A stretch of DNA of 64,000 bases, taken from positions 16,317,208 through 16,381,207 of the forward strand of contig OU015568.1 of assembly GCA_907165135.1 (NCBI GenBank), given 5' to 3'. Below are positions 20,941 through 33,436 of this stretch, in pieces. The notes beneath the pieces are model-generated. The model made no database searches. It was not told the DNA's origin and was given only the letters and a program-made list of their open reading frames with translations. This stretch comes from Oikopleura dioica (Eukaryota > Chordata > Appendicularia > Copelata > Oikopleuridae). How positions within the stretch are numbered: the stretch's first letter is position 1; the number at the start of each line of letters is the position of its first letter. Both the position numbers and the translations under genes were made by a program.

Positions 20941-21698
20941 TCTTGCTTTGATGGGGAAAGGAACTTTGGTTTTTAGAATGTTATGGAAGAATTGAGTTTT
21001 CTGCGAAATAAAACAAGCGAGATTCCCGCTGAAAGAGAGAAAATCAAATATTGAAATAGTATCGAATGTCAGTTAAGTAAATCCAGAAAAAGCGAAAGTC
21101 CAACCTTCAAAAATCTGAAGACGATAACCGCAAGAATGACCGCATTATATTTTACTTGCGAGGACACATGTTGAATATTTACACCGGAAATGCTTCCGAC
21201 GAGATTGCAAAGATGACCGACATCGCTCTCGAGATAAAATGGTCGAAGATTCTGTGCGCCGATTGATTAACAATAGTCTATTGTCAATAGAGTCCCAAAA
21301 TTAAGCCGCCTCTTTGATCCGAAATCGCTAAAAACCGGCCAAATTTGGATCCTTTTGCGATAAAAAGCCCGTTCACTTATCCTACCACGAATCTTTATTA
21401 ATTGAATCGAATATGAAGAAGGGAAACAGAAAGTATTCGATAAATCTCGTTTATCGAAGTGACGATGACAATTTGAAAGAAAAAGTATAATTTGGTTTGT
21501 ACAGTTAAAACGGAAGTATGAGATTAACCAGGTTGATCAAACTGACGATGATAATTTGAAAGAAGAAAAAAATTTATATTGTAAATCAAGTTTGAGCGGG
21601 AAGCGCGTTAGAAATCTCATGGTAAAGTTTCAGAATTGGGGTTCGCGCAAAGCCAATGTATTCTCGCGAACCTCAGATTCTGCCATCCTCCTCAATGG
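20941..21698. other. Intergenic region with an orphan exon fragment
   Basis: No complete gene is seen. The region contains the plus-strand fragment at 21090-21266 related to the last exon of the coiled-coil gene; the rest is AT-rich. Confidence 0.5.
21090..21266 (+). pseudogene. Orphan copy of the last exon of the coiled-coil gene
   Basis: The plus strand encodes KNDRIIFYLRGHMLNIYTGN, then SDEIAKMTDIALEIKWSKIL and a TGA stop. This closely matches the terminal exon at 44265-44588 (KNDRIIFNLRGHMLNIYTGN). No other exon of that gene lies nearby and there is no start codon, so it is a dispersed exon fragment. Confidence 0.75.
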
Positions 21699-24600
21699 TT
21701 ACTTCGATACCCACTGATCGGCCGCCGAGGTGTCAAGATAGACGAAATTTCGCACAGTGTCAGATCCGGAAGCATCGTAGAAGTTGTCAGAAACGAAGAA
21801 ATCGAAATTTCCGGTCGACGGAGCAGATGCCACTGGGTAGCTATCCGTAAATAACGATTCGTTGTCAACAACAATTTGGGTATACATAAGGCCCGAAGCC
21901 TGATTAATGAATTGTTCGGCAACGATGGTGTACCATTGGCCCGGCGTGCATGGCTTGTCAACGTATGAGTGATGGTGAGCGCCGTTAGGATTGTTGACGC
22001 CGATGTAGAATTTGCTTTCATTGGGGTAGTGGAATATGATGAATTGCCGATCGCCAACTGCGCCTCTGTTTTCGGATGTAGACGTAACTCGGAGAATATT
22101 CTGCCATTCAGTTGTCGAAGATGAAGAGCAAAGAACATCGGCGACAATTTGATAGGATTGAGAAACAGTAACAGATTTCAAGAGATTGTTTCGGCTTGGA
22201 TTGACCCCGCAGCCATCAATTATGTTCGTACAGATAACTGGATCCCCTATAGATGGATCCAAACATCTGTCGACGGCGCATTGAGCAACTTCTGGTAATC
22301 GTTGGTAGACGAAGTTCTTGACTGTGAATGCGGTTCCGGCAACGTACCAGTCGTCAGCCACGAAGGCTTTAAGCTCTTGGCCTGCACCGAAGGCCTGAGC
22401 GTAAGCGTAAATCTTCGAGGAAATTTCAACTCCGTCATGAGTGACAGTGAACTGAACATTTTCTGGATCACCAGCAACTTGATGGACGTCGACGGCGATG
22501 TTGAACCACTGGCCATCAGTGCAGGTGAAATCTGTGTGGTGCTCGCCGTCTGAATCAGTCGGATCATTGACACCGATCCACATTTTTTGCTCGTCTGGGT
22601 ATCGGAAGAGGGCGAAGGTTCGATCACCAAGGCTGGTATCGTCCTCTCCTTTAGTAACGTGGAAGATATTTATCCATTCTCCGACAGGCATGCTGTGATC
22701 GCAGTATACGTCTGCAGAGAATTGGTAGTTGATGGAAGAGGTGAGGGTGGCGGCTTGGACATTTCTGACCGGGACGGCGGCGCAGGCGTCGACGATGACA
22801 TCGCAGTTGTCAAGTCCGGCACAAGGATCTTCAGAAACGCACGGATCTTCCGTGGTTGTTGTCGTAGTCGTTGTTGTGGTTGTAGTTGTAGTGGTTGTTG
22901 TTGTAGTTGTGACATCTTCGAATCGTTGATAGACGAAATTTTTGACAAAATACGTGGACGCTGCAGGATACCAATCGTCGGAGACGTATGCTTCAAGATT
23001 GCCAGCGAATGCTGAGCTGAACGGGTACGAACCAGATCCAAGAGATTCTCCGTTCTTAGTTACGGTATATTCAACAAGTTCTAGATCAGCAGCATTTTGG
23101 TTGGCTTCGACAGCGATGTTGAACCATTCTCCATCAGTGCAAGTGAAAGTCATGGCATGTCCGAAATCTGAGTCATTTGGATCGTTGACTTCAATCCACA
23201 GTCTGTCATCGCTAGCATATCGGAAAAGAGCGAAGGTTCGATCGCCGAGGGTGGTATCGTCGGTTCCTTGGGTAACGTGGAAAATGTTCAACCAGTCGCC
23301 GGTTGGCATGCTGTTGTGAGCACAGTAAACATCAGCGGAGAAGCGGTAGTTGACGGCGGAATTGAGAGCTCGGAGTTGAGTGTTTCTGACGGGTTCTACT
23401 GGGCAGGCACCAACGATTGCCTCGCAGCTGTCAAGGCCAGCGCAGGAATCTTCGGAGTGACATGGGTCTTGGGTGGTTGTCGTCGTTGTTGTAGTGGTGG
23501 TCGTGGTTGTTGTGGTTGTGGTCGTTGTTGTTGTGGTTGTGGTCGTTGTTGTCGTGGTTGTTGTTGCGTCTGCAAATCGCTGGTAAACGAAATTTTTGAC
23601 AAAATACGTGGACGCTGCAGGATACCAATCGTCGGAGACGTATGCTTCAAGATTGCCAACGAATGCTGAGCTGAACGGGTACGAACCAGATCCAAGAGAT
23701 TCTCCGTTCTTAGTTACGGAATATTCAACAAGTTCTAGATCAGCAGCATTTTGGTTGGCTTCGACAGCGATGTTGAACCATTCACCGTCAGTGCAAGTGA
23801 AAGTAATAGCATGCCCGAAATCAGTATCTTGTGGATCGTTGACTTCAATCCAGAGTCTGTCATCGTTAGCGTATCGGAAAAGAGCGAAGGTTCGATCACC
23901 AAGGGTGGTATCGTCAGTTCCTTGGGTAACGTGGAAAATATTCAACCAGTCGCCGTTCGGCATGCTGTTGTGGGCACAGTAAACATCAGCGGAGAATCGG
24001 TAGTTGACGGCAGAATTGAGAGCTCGGAGCTGAGTGTTTCTGGTGGGTTCTACGGCACAGGCACCAACGATTTCCTCACAGCCATCAAGGCCAGCGCAGG
24101 AGTCTTCGGAGTGACATGGGTCTTGGGTGGTTGTCGTCGTTGTTGTAGTGGTGGTCGTGGTTGTTGTTGTAGTGGTGGTTGTCGATGTGGTGGTAGTTGT
24201 TGTTGTTGCGTCGGCAAATCGTTGGTAGACGAAATTTCTGACCACATAGGCTGAACCAGCGGGGTACCAGTCGTCAGAAACGTAGGCAAGAAGATTGCCA
24301 TCAAAAGCTTGGCTTGTGGCGTATGAGTTTGTGGCGATTTCAGCACCGTTATGAGTGACAGAGTACTGAACAGTATCAAGGTCTCCTTCGACTTGTCGTT
24401 GTTCGACAGCAATATTGAACCATTCACCGTCGGTGCAGCTGAAAGTTGTGGCATCCTCGAAATCAGTGTCAGTTGGGTCGTTGACACCGATCCACATTCT
24501 GTTGTCGTTTGCGTATCGGAAGAGAGCGAAGGTTCGGTCACCAAGGCTGGTATCGTCAGTTCCTTTAGTGACGTGGAAGATGTTCAGCCACTCACCAAAT

Positions 24601-25418
24601 GGCATACTGTGGTCGCAGTAAACGTCAGCAGAGAAGCGGAAGTTGACGGCGGAGTTGAGAGCTTGGAGTTGGGTGTTTCTGATCGGGGTGGTCGCGCATC
24701 CGCCAACGATCACCTGGCAGCCGTCAAGCCCAGCGCATGAGTCTACGGAAAGACATGGGTCTTCAGTGGTTGTTGTCGTCGTTGTTGAAGATGTGGTAGT
24801 TGTTGTCTTCCCGACGCAGGAGCTCTCCCAATCTTCTTTATTCCAAAATGGCGGTCGGAACTCGCCGTCGACGCAACGCACTCGGCCGTTAAAAGTTCCA
24901 TCTTCGCAGAAGACATCGTAACTGGCTCGCTTTTTGTTGATCAGCCTGGCAAACGTGAGCGATCCGTCCTGGATGCTTGTGGCGGCAGCTGCGGCGTCGC
25001 AAGGATGAGCTGGTTTTGGTGAGCATCTCAAGGTGGTTCCAGCGGGAAGATTTCTTGAGTAGAGGGTTAGAACGATCTTTTTTGTGTAGACTTACTTTCT
25101 AGCGATCGTAGCTGGATCTCCACATCGAGCCATAAATCGGACGCCGTCCTTTTTTGGCTTCGAGATTGATTTCTCGGTCCATTCCGGGTCCATTCCCTGA
25201 TTACAGATCGGATGGCATCTGACCTTGGATCTCAATTTGCCGTAACCTGGGCAAAGCCACGATCCATTCTCTACGGGAAACAGATCCTGTGTCTCGTCGA
25301 TTTTGGCATCGCAGAGAACTCGTCGAGCTTCTCTCTCGTCCTGAGTCAGCTGGTTGTACTGCTGAAAGTAGCCTCCTTGGACAACTCCGACGGCTGGAAG
25401 GTATTGGATGAGCTTCAT
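21699..25418 (-). CDS. Secreted five-module protein with poly-threonine linkers (house/mucin-like candidate)
   Basis: Two exons (25418-25096 and 25053-21699) encode about 1225 aa. The N-terminus MKLIQYLPAVGVVQGG looks like a short signal peptide. Two cysteine-containing regions follow. Five homologous modules of about 165-170 aa come next. Each opens with a C-rich segment such as CAGLDGCEEIVGAC, continues NYRFSADVYC, then DWLNIFHVTQGTDDTTLGDR and FALFRY, and ends FVKNFVYQRF. The pattern of strands suggests a LamG/jelly-roll fold; this is inference. Modules 1-4 are separated by runs of about 18-36 threonines, likely O-glycosylated. Modules 2 and 3 are nearly identical, so the duplication is recent. 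In an appendicularian a house protein (oikosin-like) is the natural guess, but I cannot match it to a named oikosin. Confidence 0.8.
22840..24800. repeat. ACN-rich threonine-coding tracts and repeated modules
   Basis: Tracts of GTTGTTGTAGTGGT type (threonine codons on the minus strand) occur near 22850-22915, 23465-23570, 24125-24210 and 24760-24805. They alternate with module-coding sequence; 22920-23320 and 23570-23980 are nearly identical tandem copies. Confidence 0.85.
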
Positions 25419-25501
25419 TCTCTTAAGTTGCTAGATAAAAGTTTGAGACTTTATCTAGCTGTTCTTTTCGAAGAAAGCTTGATTTTACGAGTTACGACGA
25501 A

Positions 25502-25511
25502 GTTTATATAG
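25502..25511 (-). promoter_or_regulatory. TATA box of the secreted multi-module gene
   Basis: The minus strand reads CCTATATAAAC about 85 bp upstream of the ATG at 25418. The position fits a core promoter. Confidence 0.5.
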
Positions 25512-25902
25512 GATCTCTACATGCATTTTTTTCGTGAAACCGTGTGGTGGCGAGCGCGCGCTGTTTTCTTGAAAATAATCCGCTCGATTTCAGAATCGCA
25601 CAAAAGAAACCCCAAGAGAAAAATCGAAAATAATCCCCCTTTTTTCATTGATATTTTATGATACATTGGAAATAAAAAAAATACATTTTATAAATATTTT
25701 TTAAAAATATATATAATGAAATCTTTCAAAAAATATATTATGCCTATATTTATAATATAAATGTTATATAATATTTTTATATAATATAAATTTTAGGAAG
25801 TATGCACATTATTTAAAATACATGATATTCAAGGCATGTAATCCAGGTTTCACATTGTAGTTGAGAGTCATAGGTTCAATGCTTTAACATAATGAGTTAA
25901 GG

Positions 25903-26247
25903 GCCTGGCCTCGGAATTCTGACCTGTCTAAAAACCTTAAACAGGTCCTGTTTTCTGTTTTTTGGACCCTGTCCTGTTTCCTGTCTTGCATTTCGAGACC
26001 AAAATAAACCTGTAAAAAGGCCTGTTAACAGGAAATACAGGAAATACAGGAAAACACGCCTGTTTACAGGAACAGCCCTAGAAAGTAAAAATTAAAACGC
26101 TGAAATTGGAGTTTACATGCCTGTAAAGCCTGTGAAACCTGTAGAACAGGACCTGTATCCTGTGTTTTTATCCTGTCCTGTTTCCTGCTTTGCAAATGGG
26201 CCAAAAATGAAATCCCTGTTCCTGTTTACAGGATTCCGAGGCCAGAA
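25903..26247. repeat. Foldback element packed with CCTGT/ACAGG motifs
   Basis: The ends are inverted: CTGGCCTCGGAATTC near 25906 and GATTCCGAGGCCAG near 26233-26246. The interior contains more than a dozen CCTGT or ACAGG pentamers, including CCTGTTTACAGG palindromes. No coding sequence is present. Confidence 0.75.
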
Positions 26248-27287
26248 ATTACAGTAGACAAGGAAAGAGGGCCCAGTTTTTTATCGGTTCAAAAGAAAGC
26301 CACTTTCAAGAGCTTTTGAATGAGTCTACTTAAATTAAAAATTCATCAGTAAGTAACCTTATTTTTTTACGCCGTAGACTGCACTGGCCTAGATTAACTA
26401 CAGCACTAAAGACTCGGACAAAAGTCTGAACCCTTAGCCCGTTTATTTATGCTGCGGATGCCTTTTTTAAAGAAAGAATACGCCAAGTACTTGAAATCGC
26501 TTGTCGCGCCGTTTATTTACGAAACTCATTAAAACTATGGAATGATGTTTTTCGTGCAATCGACAATTGGTTTCAGCGAGAGTTAACCTTGAGCTGATGC
26601 AATTCGTTTTCGACATAGATTCAATTATTGAAAATATGATTCAGCATTCCGAATAAGAAACTTCGACTTCTCCACTTTTACCACTTTCAAAGAAGTACAT
26701 TCTAAGGTACTCAAGGAGACTTTGAATTGACAAAAGTCGGTAGAGTTGGCAACTGACTATGGCCCATAGAGCACGGGCCTAATAGATATTAAATAATCGT
26801 TCAAATTCGACTTACCCCTTAACAAATTTCGTTAACTTTGACAAGAAATTTTGTCTAATTTTTTTTTGATATTCAAATTTGTGCCGCCGATAGACCTCAG
26901 ATAAAGGAAGATTTATGTTTCCAAAGTAAAATTAGGGTGTTAATTTTTGCAGAAATTTCCGTTTGAAAATCACGATTCTTGATATCTACTTCCTAAGTCT
27001 TAGGACCTAAGATGACGTTTCTAGCGTTTGCTTTATTTTGCTAAATCACAAGGTGATCTTTTACTTTAAAAATTTTTAGACAGCAGCGTGGCTGCTACTC
27101 TCGCTGAAACAGCTCCCCACAATAATTTATCTAACAACAGAGTGCCCGCAAACGTGGCGTCGTAACCACTTTGTTACGAGACGTTCTCATGCATAGCACT
27201 CTGGTACTCTGGTAGATTTTGGAATTTTATTCCGAAAACGGCCAAAATTTTTCTCAAAATAAAAAATCACTTTAATTTTTACCTCAA

Positions 27288-27355
27288 TTATATTATATTA
27301 TATTATATTATATTATATTATATTATATTATATTATATTATATTATATTATATTA
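27288..27355. repeat. (TATAT)n pentanucleotide microsatellite
   Basis: About 13 tandem ATTAT/TATAT units without interruption precede the 3' region of the GPCR gene. Confidence 0.95.
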
Positions 27356-27712
27356 ATATTTCAACATGAATTCGAATAGAAGTTTTATTAAGAGAAGCAG
27401 ATCTAAATAGCAACTGTTGAAGAATGTGTCAACTTTGAGTTTTTGTAACTGAGTTTTAAATAATTCTTTAAAATCTGAACTTTGACGGCGAAGGTTGTTT
27501 GATTCCGGGAAGGATTCAAAAATAATAAATATAAAGCGAAGAAGTCTTATTGAACGGAAAATTGGCCCTCTCAGCGCAACGCTGTTTTTCAATCTTTGGC
27601 GCCTTGGAGAGTTTTTTCTTTTTTGAAGTTTCTGTTGAATTTTGAGGTAGCTTTGGCACTCGGCAACAGTTAGTTTTCTTAGCTGGGCAACAAGGCTCGG
27701 CTGCGATGAGGC

Positions 27713-30700
27713 TCATTTCGGTGATGGAGATGGTGGAGGACTGGAAGGCTTCGTTTCACTTTGAGTTGGATTCTGATTTGGTTGCTGGTTATCCTCGTAG
27801 CCCGAGTCATCGGCGAATCGCGAGAGGCGACTGTCCATCGTGAAGACGCCCTGCCGCCGCGGAGAGCCCAGAAAAGCGTCGGATTCAGAGACTGCCGGGG
27901 AGTCTTCGTTGTCTTCTTCCGCGATACCGCCCATTGTCTGGAAAACTGACATTGGGCGCGATTCTTCTAGCGAAGTCTGCCCCTGTATCGACAACTAAGA
28001 GGCGTTTAGAGATAGAGCTAGGAAGAAAGGTCACCTTTTTAGCAGCACCCATGCCGGAATAAGTCGTTTTATCATGATTATCAGTGCCGTTGATCATGTT
28101 TTGAATCTTCGACTTGGCTTTTCGCATCGTGGAAGTTCCACCGATATTTGTCGGTCTCGTACTCAGAAGAGATTCACTGGGGACATCTAAACGGAACTTC
28201 GTTCAATCTTTATACCAGGGTGAGATCTTACATGTCTGCTCAGTCGATCTTCTCTGAGGAACAGAAAAGCTTTGACCCCGGCTAGTTCCGAATATTGATG
28301 ACCTACGACGTCCTTGAGGCCACCAGGTTCCTCCAGACTAAACACAGGATAAATATTTCAATAGTTGTAACTATCAATCGCTCAAACAAGCGACAGTTTT
28401 GCTTGTTGCTGAAAAATTGACGAACCTGTGAATTAGAAAGAGTAGATCTTCTCCGAATCGCATCGTCGCGGACGTCCTTTCCCAGTTTCCAGGCGGCATA
28501 TGATTTTTCCAATTCGTCCTGTCATTTTTTAAATGTTAAATCAGCTTATGTCAGATTCTATCCGATGATTACCTGGACCTCCGCGTTGCAAAAGCAATAA
28601 ATGATGGCAACGAAGAGTCCCTGGAGTGAACTCATAATCGTATTGATGTAATTGCATACTGTATGAAGTGTCGTTTTGTCTTCAGTGGCCAAATACCTGA
28701 GGAAATCATTGTATAATTGCACTCAGTCTCAGTGGCTGAACTTACTTAACGAACATGGTCAAGGAGTAATGAATGCCAAGAAGAGGAATAAGAGCCAAAT
28801 TAGCTCGCAAAAGTCGATAACGAAAGTCTGATTTTCTAAAGAAAAAAATGTCAATGAAGAAAATCAAGGAAGAGAATTCTCTTACCTCAGCGTTGCCCGA
28901 AGCTTGGAGCCGACAATAGTAACAACTGAGACGAAAATGAAGACGTTGATAAGAACTGTGACCATAATTGGTATTTCCAAGATGAGCATGTTTGTGTAGT
29001 CTTTTTCAGTGACACGGCCATTTTCGTCATCGATCCAACATGGCTTGTCGCTCCTTGTGATTAGACTGACAATAATCTGAACCAACAGATGATGCTTAAT
29101 CGACAGAGAGGCTTATCTTATTACCCAAATAAGGATCGGCAGAAGTGGCAATGCCCATCCAAACAATAAATAGTACTTCATATTGCTCATCGCTCTCACG
29201 GAGGACCGTTGAAGTAGCATTTTTAGGTAAAAGCCTTCCACGAGAAACCAAAAATAATTACATAGCTGGAAGTACATAAATAGGGCTTCATAAGTTCTGC
29301 AGACGAAAGCGCTCTTAAAAGATAAATGTGTTCAATTTCATGGAATTATTCTTCAATAAAAAATTGATGCATAAACGATGAACATCTCATGATTACTGCT
29401 GCGGGGTACCCTGTGTAGAAAACCTGAGTCAGGGTCTGAAAATCTTAAATAAAAAGCCGCGGCGCGGCTTCGCGAAATCATTTTTCCGACCATTCTGGAG
29501 GAGCGGCTTTTCATTTGAGATTTTCAGACCCTGACTCAGGTTTTCTCCTCAGGTTGCCGATCGTAGCTATCACTTACAGATGTTTCTGGATCACGGGCCT
29601 CGCAAAATGTCGTATGAGCATCTTTGAGAGCTGGATAATCCGACACGCCGCTTTTCTTATTCAGCAGATCTTTCACCAGATGTTCGAATGCAATTTTGTG
29701 GATTTCCTTCGGATCCGTCGAGTTGGATAGGTTGTTGTCTTGAAAGTACTGCATGACGATTGGGTCGGGCTGAAGAGCTGGCGAATGTGACAGGGAATCG
29801 TCTGCGTCTAAAAGGGCAATTTTATTTTTTGGGGATTAACATTCAATTTTGAAAATGACGTCAATGAAAAACCAAGAATAAAAAGCTTATTGCGGCCTTG
29901 GTAAAGAGTTATTGACAATAACCTTTATATTACCAAGGTAGCAAAATCAGCGTGGGCAGAGACAATATCCCGCCGTTTTATTGTCCCAGTCTACAGATCG
30001 TTGTCTGATAAAATAGACTTACTTCCATATACGGAGCCGTGGAACAACCAGAGCAGCGCGCGCATCATGAATGAAATAAGCAAATTTATGTGGATGTAAA
30101 TGCGCGTGCATCGCAGCCGTCTCAGCATGAGCATCAATATCGAGCCCAGCGTTGTGGCAATTAATGACACCGCATAGCCCGACACCATGATCATTTTGGC
30201 CATCCGCAAGTGCTGGAGCGAGTTGATGATTTGCGCGTTTCCATCAGTCGTTCCATTCACGGACGAAATCGACGAGTTGACATTTTCGACCCCGGCAGCG
30301 GCGCACAACGGATCGCAGTTACAGTGCGGCGGCAGGGAGTCACAGTAATCCTGCTCGAAATTGTTGACATGTTCTTTGCAGATCGTTCTGTCCAAATTGG
30401 TCCAACTGACGGCCAACTTGTACGGATGGATATCGCAGTCGATCGTAGTCCAAGCAGTTTCGTTGAATCCAGGGTGCCCGAAATCAGTAAACGTATGCGC
30501 AGGCCATTTGTCCGGCTCCTTCTGGTAGAAATTATGCCATGGACAGCGAACTTTTGCCGACTCGCCATAAAGATGTCCTGGAACGCACCAGTCGAAAACG
30601 GAAATAGTTGGACATCCAGGGTTTGTTTCGCTTATTGTTTCGGAGAGGACGTTTGCTGGGTTTTTGGGGTTGAGGCATTTGATCGCGTTTTCAAGCGCAT

Positions 30701-31264
30701 AGCAAGGTGTTTTAAGTATATTTTCGGCAATTGCAATCTGAATGAATTTCGGTTAGGGTTAGGGTTGTTCAATTTCATTGAATTATTCTTCAATCAAAAA
30801 TTGATGCATAAAAAGCACTCGGGCTCGAAAATTTTGTAAATTTTGATACTAACACTCGATAATTATTAAAATTTTAAGGACCCCCCCCCGTCAGCTTTTT
30901 TCGAAAAATGAAATTTCGGTTTTTTAAAATTTTGACCCCGGAAATGGATTCTACGGGTCAAAAAACGATTTTGAGGCTCCACTTTTTGGGGGTCTATCTC
31001 GACTCTTTCACCCTCAAAATCGCAATTGAAAATTGGTCTTTTAGCCGAAAATTGACGAGTTTGCCCTAATTTTGGGGGGGGTCCTTAAATGTTCAATCAT
31101 AAATTTGCATTTTATCAATAATTATTGAGAAAACTCGACCAATGAGAGAATCTATGGTAATTGGGGAGACATAAAAATTCAGTCGCCCTTTTACATTTTT
31201 AAAAGCTCAATTCAGAATTGTCAATTGTTACCTGTACTAGAAGAATGGCAATTAGCAAGCCCAT
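27713..31264 (-). CDS. Class B (secretin-family) G protein-coupled receptor, 11 exons
   Basis: A peptide-hormone-type GPCR. Minus-strand exons are 31264-31232, 30737-30023, 29807-29578, 29313-29125, 29076-28886, 28835-28746, 28696-28573, 28518-28426, 28337-28232, 28186-28035 and 27994-27713, about 734 aa. Exon 1 gives a signal peptide MGLLIAILLVQ. Exon 2 holds the cysteine-rich hormone-binding domain (GCPTISVFDWCVPGHLYGES, KVRCPWHNF) and TM1. TM3 reads YFQLCNYFWFLVEGFYLKML, TM4 LLFGWALPLLPILIW, TM6 RANLALIPLLGIHYSL, and TM7 SSLQGLFVAIIYCFCNAEVQ, all class B signatures. Exon 3 adds an unusually long insertion before TM3. The cytoplasmic tail is long and Ser/Pro-rich. The ligand class cannot be assigned from sequence alone. 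Introns carry a foldback element (29403-29563) and TTAGGG units. Confidence 0.9.
29403..29563. repeat. Foldback element copy 6, in a GPCR intron
   Basis: CCCTGTGTAGAAAACCTGAG at the left and CTCAGGTTTTCTCCTCAGGT at the right flank an AAAGCCGCGGCGCGGCTT palindrome. It lies in the intron between the exons ending at 29578 and starting at 29313. Confidence 0.85.
30871..31090 (+). repeat. GGACCCCC-type dispersed repeat, copy 1
   Basis: It begins AAGGACCCCCCCCCGTCAGC and ends with GGGGGGGGTCCTT, so the termini are inverted. The interior GGGGGTCTATCTCGACTC also occurs, inverted, at 46436-46668. It lies in the first GPCR intron. Confidence 0.8.
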
Positions 31265-32458
31265 TTGCTCTGTTTTTCATATTCTCTTTGTTGAGCTCGC
31301 CAGTGTGAATGTGTATTTTTCGTAAATTCGGTTTTCCTCTCTCTCTCTTTTCTGTTTTTCGGTCTTTTTTTTATTATTGTCTGGCGCGTTTCTTCCTGCG
31401 GCGGGTTATTCTCTCGTTCTGAAGACTGTCAAATTAGTCGGGTATCAATTTTAAACTGCAGCGGCCGTGTGCCCAAATTGAATACGCATCAAAGCTATCC
31501 TCCTAAAGCGTGCCCAGTTCGGGCAACTATTCCCCAGGTACAAAGGGATCGGGCCCTACAAGTGTAAATCCAGCCTGAGCCCTAACCTGTCACACGACAA
31601 AAGCCAATCTGGCAAACTACTACTATCCACTCAGAAAATTAATTGTTTCATAATCGCCCCCGCGGACAATACAGTCAGCTTCCTCTTTCTTTCCAGGTGC
31701 AAATTTACCAACTCGAATTTCCCATTCATTCAAAAATGAAGTATAAAGGGCTAGGGTTAGGGTTTATCAAAAAAAATCTAACTCTCTAATTTTAAAAAGG
31801 GGAACGATTGTAGCTCAGTGCCTTAATTTCCTCCTAAAAATTAAGGGTATACCTCAAACAAAAACACAAAAAAGGCTTGCTCCTAGCAACCTTACCTTTA
31901 ACGGCCTGTATATCCTTAAATTTGATATCGAGAGATCATCATAAGGGGAATGGTTCTAGACAAGGTTTTGATCTTAAAGCTCCCATTGAAATTAAGGGTG
32001 TATCTACGATAGTTTCGGAGAAAAACTTGCTCCTAACACTAACTTTGATTTTGAGTTAAATATTTCGGGCGTAACTCAATTCTTCGATAAAGAAGAAAGT
32101 AAAAGGTCAACTATCACCTCTACATCCTCTCTTCTGTCAATAAAACCCGCCTTCCTCTTCGAAAAAATCTGTTTATGATTATCAGCGCTGCCAGTCAAAC
32201 AAAATGTTTCTCTTACCAGAGTTCTCAAGTTCTGAAACGCTAAGTCTGACTACTGCTAGTTAGAAAAGATAGCGCTCTAGCTATAAAATAGCGAGGGTCT
32301 TCCGTGACAAATTCCTTCCCTAAGCCTCTTTCATGTGCCCCCCTTTCTTTCGAAAATCAATTAGTAAACGCAATTATCCTCCTCTGGTATTATCCCTAAC
32401 CCAAGTAGGTAGAATGGGGTAGTTCTTTTGGAGAATAAAAAGTTTGAACTCTTTCTAA

Positions 32459-32684
32459 CTCGGCTCAGCCTGAGTAAAAACTCTGAGTCAGGCTCTGAAA
32501 AAGCAAAAATGAAAAGCCGCGTAGCGGCTTTTATAAATAAATATAAGTGTACCCATTTTAATCGATATTGAACTTCTGGCGAAGCCGCTTTGCGGCTTCG
32601 TTTTTAAGAAAGCCGCTACGCGGCTTTTCATTTTTGCTTTTTCGGAGCCTGACTCAGAGTTTTTACTCAGGCTGCCGAGCCCAG
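32459..32684. repeat. Foldback element copy 7
   Basis: CTCGGCTCAGCCTGAGTAAA and TACTCAGGCTGCCGAGCCCAG form the ends. Two GC palindromes lie inside (GAAAAGCCGCGTAGCGGCTT and AAAGCCGCTACGCGGCTTTT) plus a central GAAGCCGCTTTGCGGCTTCG. Confidence 0.85.
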
Positions 32685-33436
32685 ATCTCAAATGTACAGT
32701 CTCGAATTAAAAATAATTTGATCCTGAAAGAATCTCCAGACATTCAAGGCCACTAAAATGAAGGGACAGTCGGTCGAAAATAGACAGTAGAAAATCTTTG
32801 AAAAGCAGTTTCTCGCTTCTTTTTTTCAAGAGTTTGTGAAATGTCTAGCCAAAATGAAAATCAAGCTAAATTGAAAGTTTGGCGGTTTTCTTTGAAAAGA
32901 GCGAAATCAAAAGAAAATTAGCGAATAGTGGCGAGAAAGAACAGTGTAATTAAATCGCGCGAGTCTATTCTTTTGGGAAATCTGTGTGTGATAATTTTAC
33001 CACTTTTCTTGTTCAGGCGAGGAAACGGTACATAAATATTGATCCTCCTAAAGCTTCTGCTCAAGTGAGTTTGGAGCCTAACTGATCTGATCAGAATTTG
33101 AACTTTGCAATTTGAAGCCGAATGTACCATTTCTCCTGGCATATGGCTACCTGTCCAAGTAATTATTATTAATACTTGTGCTTTATATTCTCATAGTCTG
33201 AGAACAAGAGTTATCCTCTTTAATAATTAAGGTATAAAAGGGTAGATTTTCGGAGATTTTCACGCGCTGACCAAGATTAGCTTCCTTTTTTCTTATAAAA
33301 ATTCTTGGAAATCCTCAGTTTCTCAGATCAACTGAAGAAAAAAAAACACCTAATTTGTTGAGAAAAATTATTGTTTTTAAAGCTTTTAATAAAAAATCCC
33401 AAATTTGATGCCACTTTTGAATCTGAAAGGGGCCAG

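Larger units (their letters stand above)
25512..27712. other. Long AT-rich intergenic region with repeats
   Basis: No gene is supported across about 2.2 kb between two minus-strand genes. It holds very AT-rich DNA (25660-25800), the CCTGT/ACAGG foldback element at 25903-26247 and a pentanucleotide microsatellite at 27288-27355. Confidence 0.6.

Noticed and set aside
21692-24740. Long open frames on the plus strand and other minus frames, some Val-rich or Gln/Pro-rich
   Set aside because: They mirror the repetitive threonine-linker gene in other frames; the five-module frame is the coding one.
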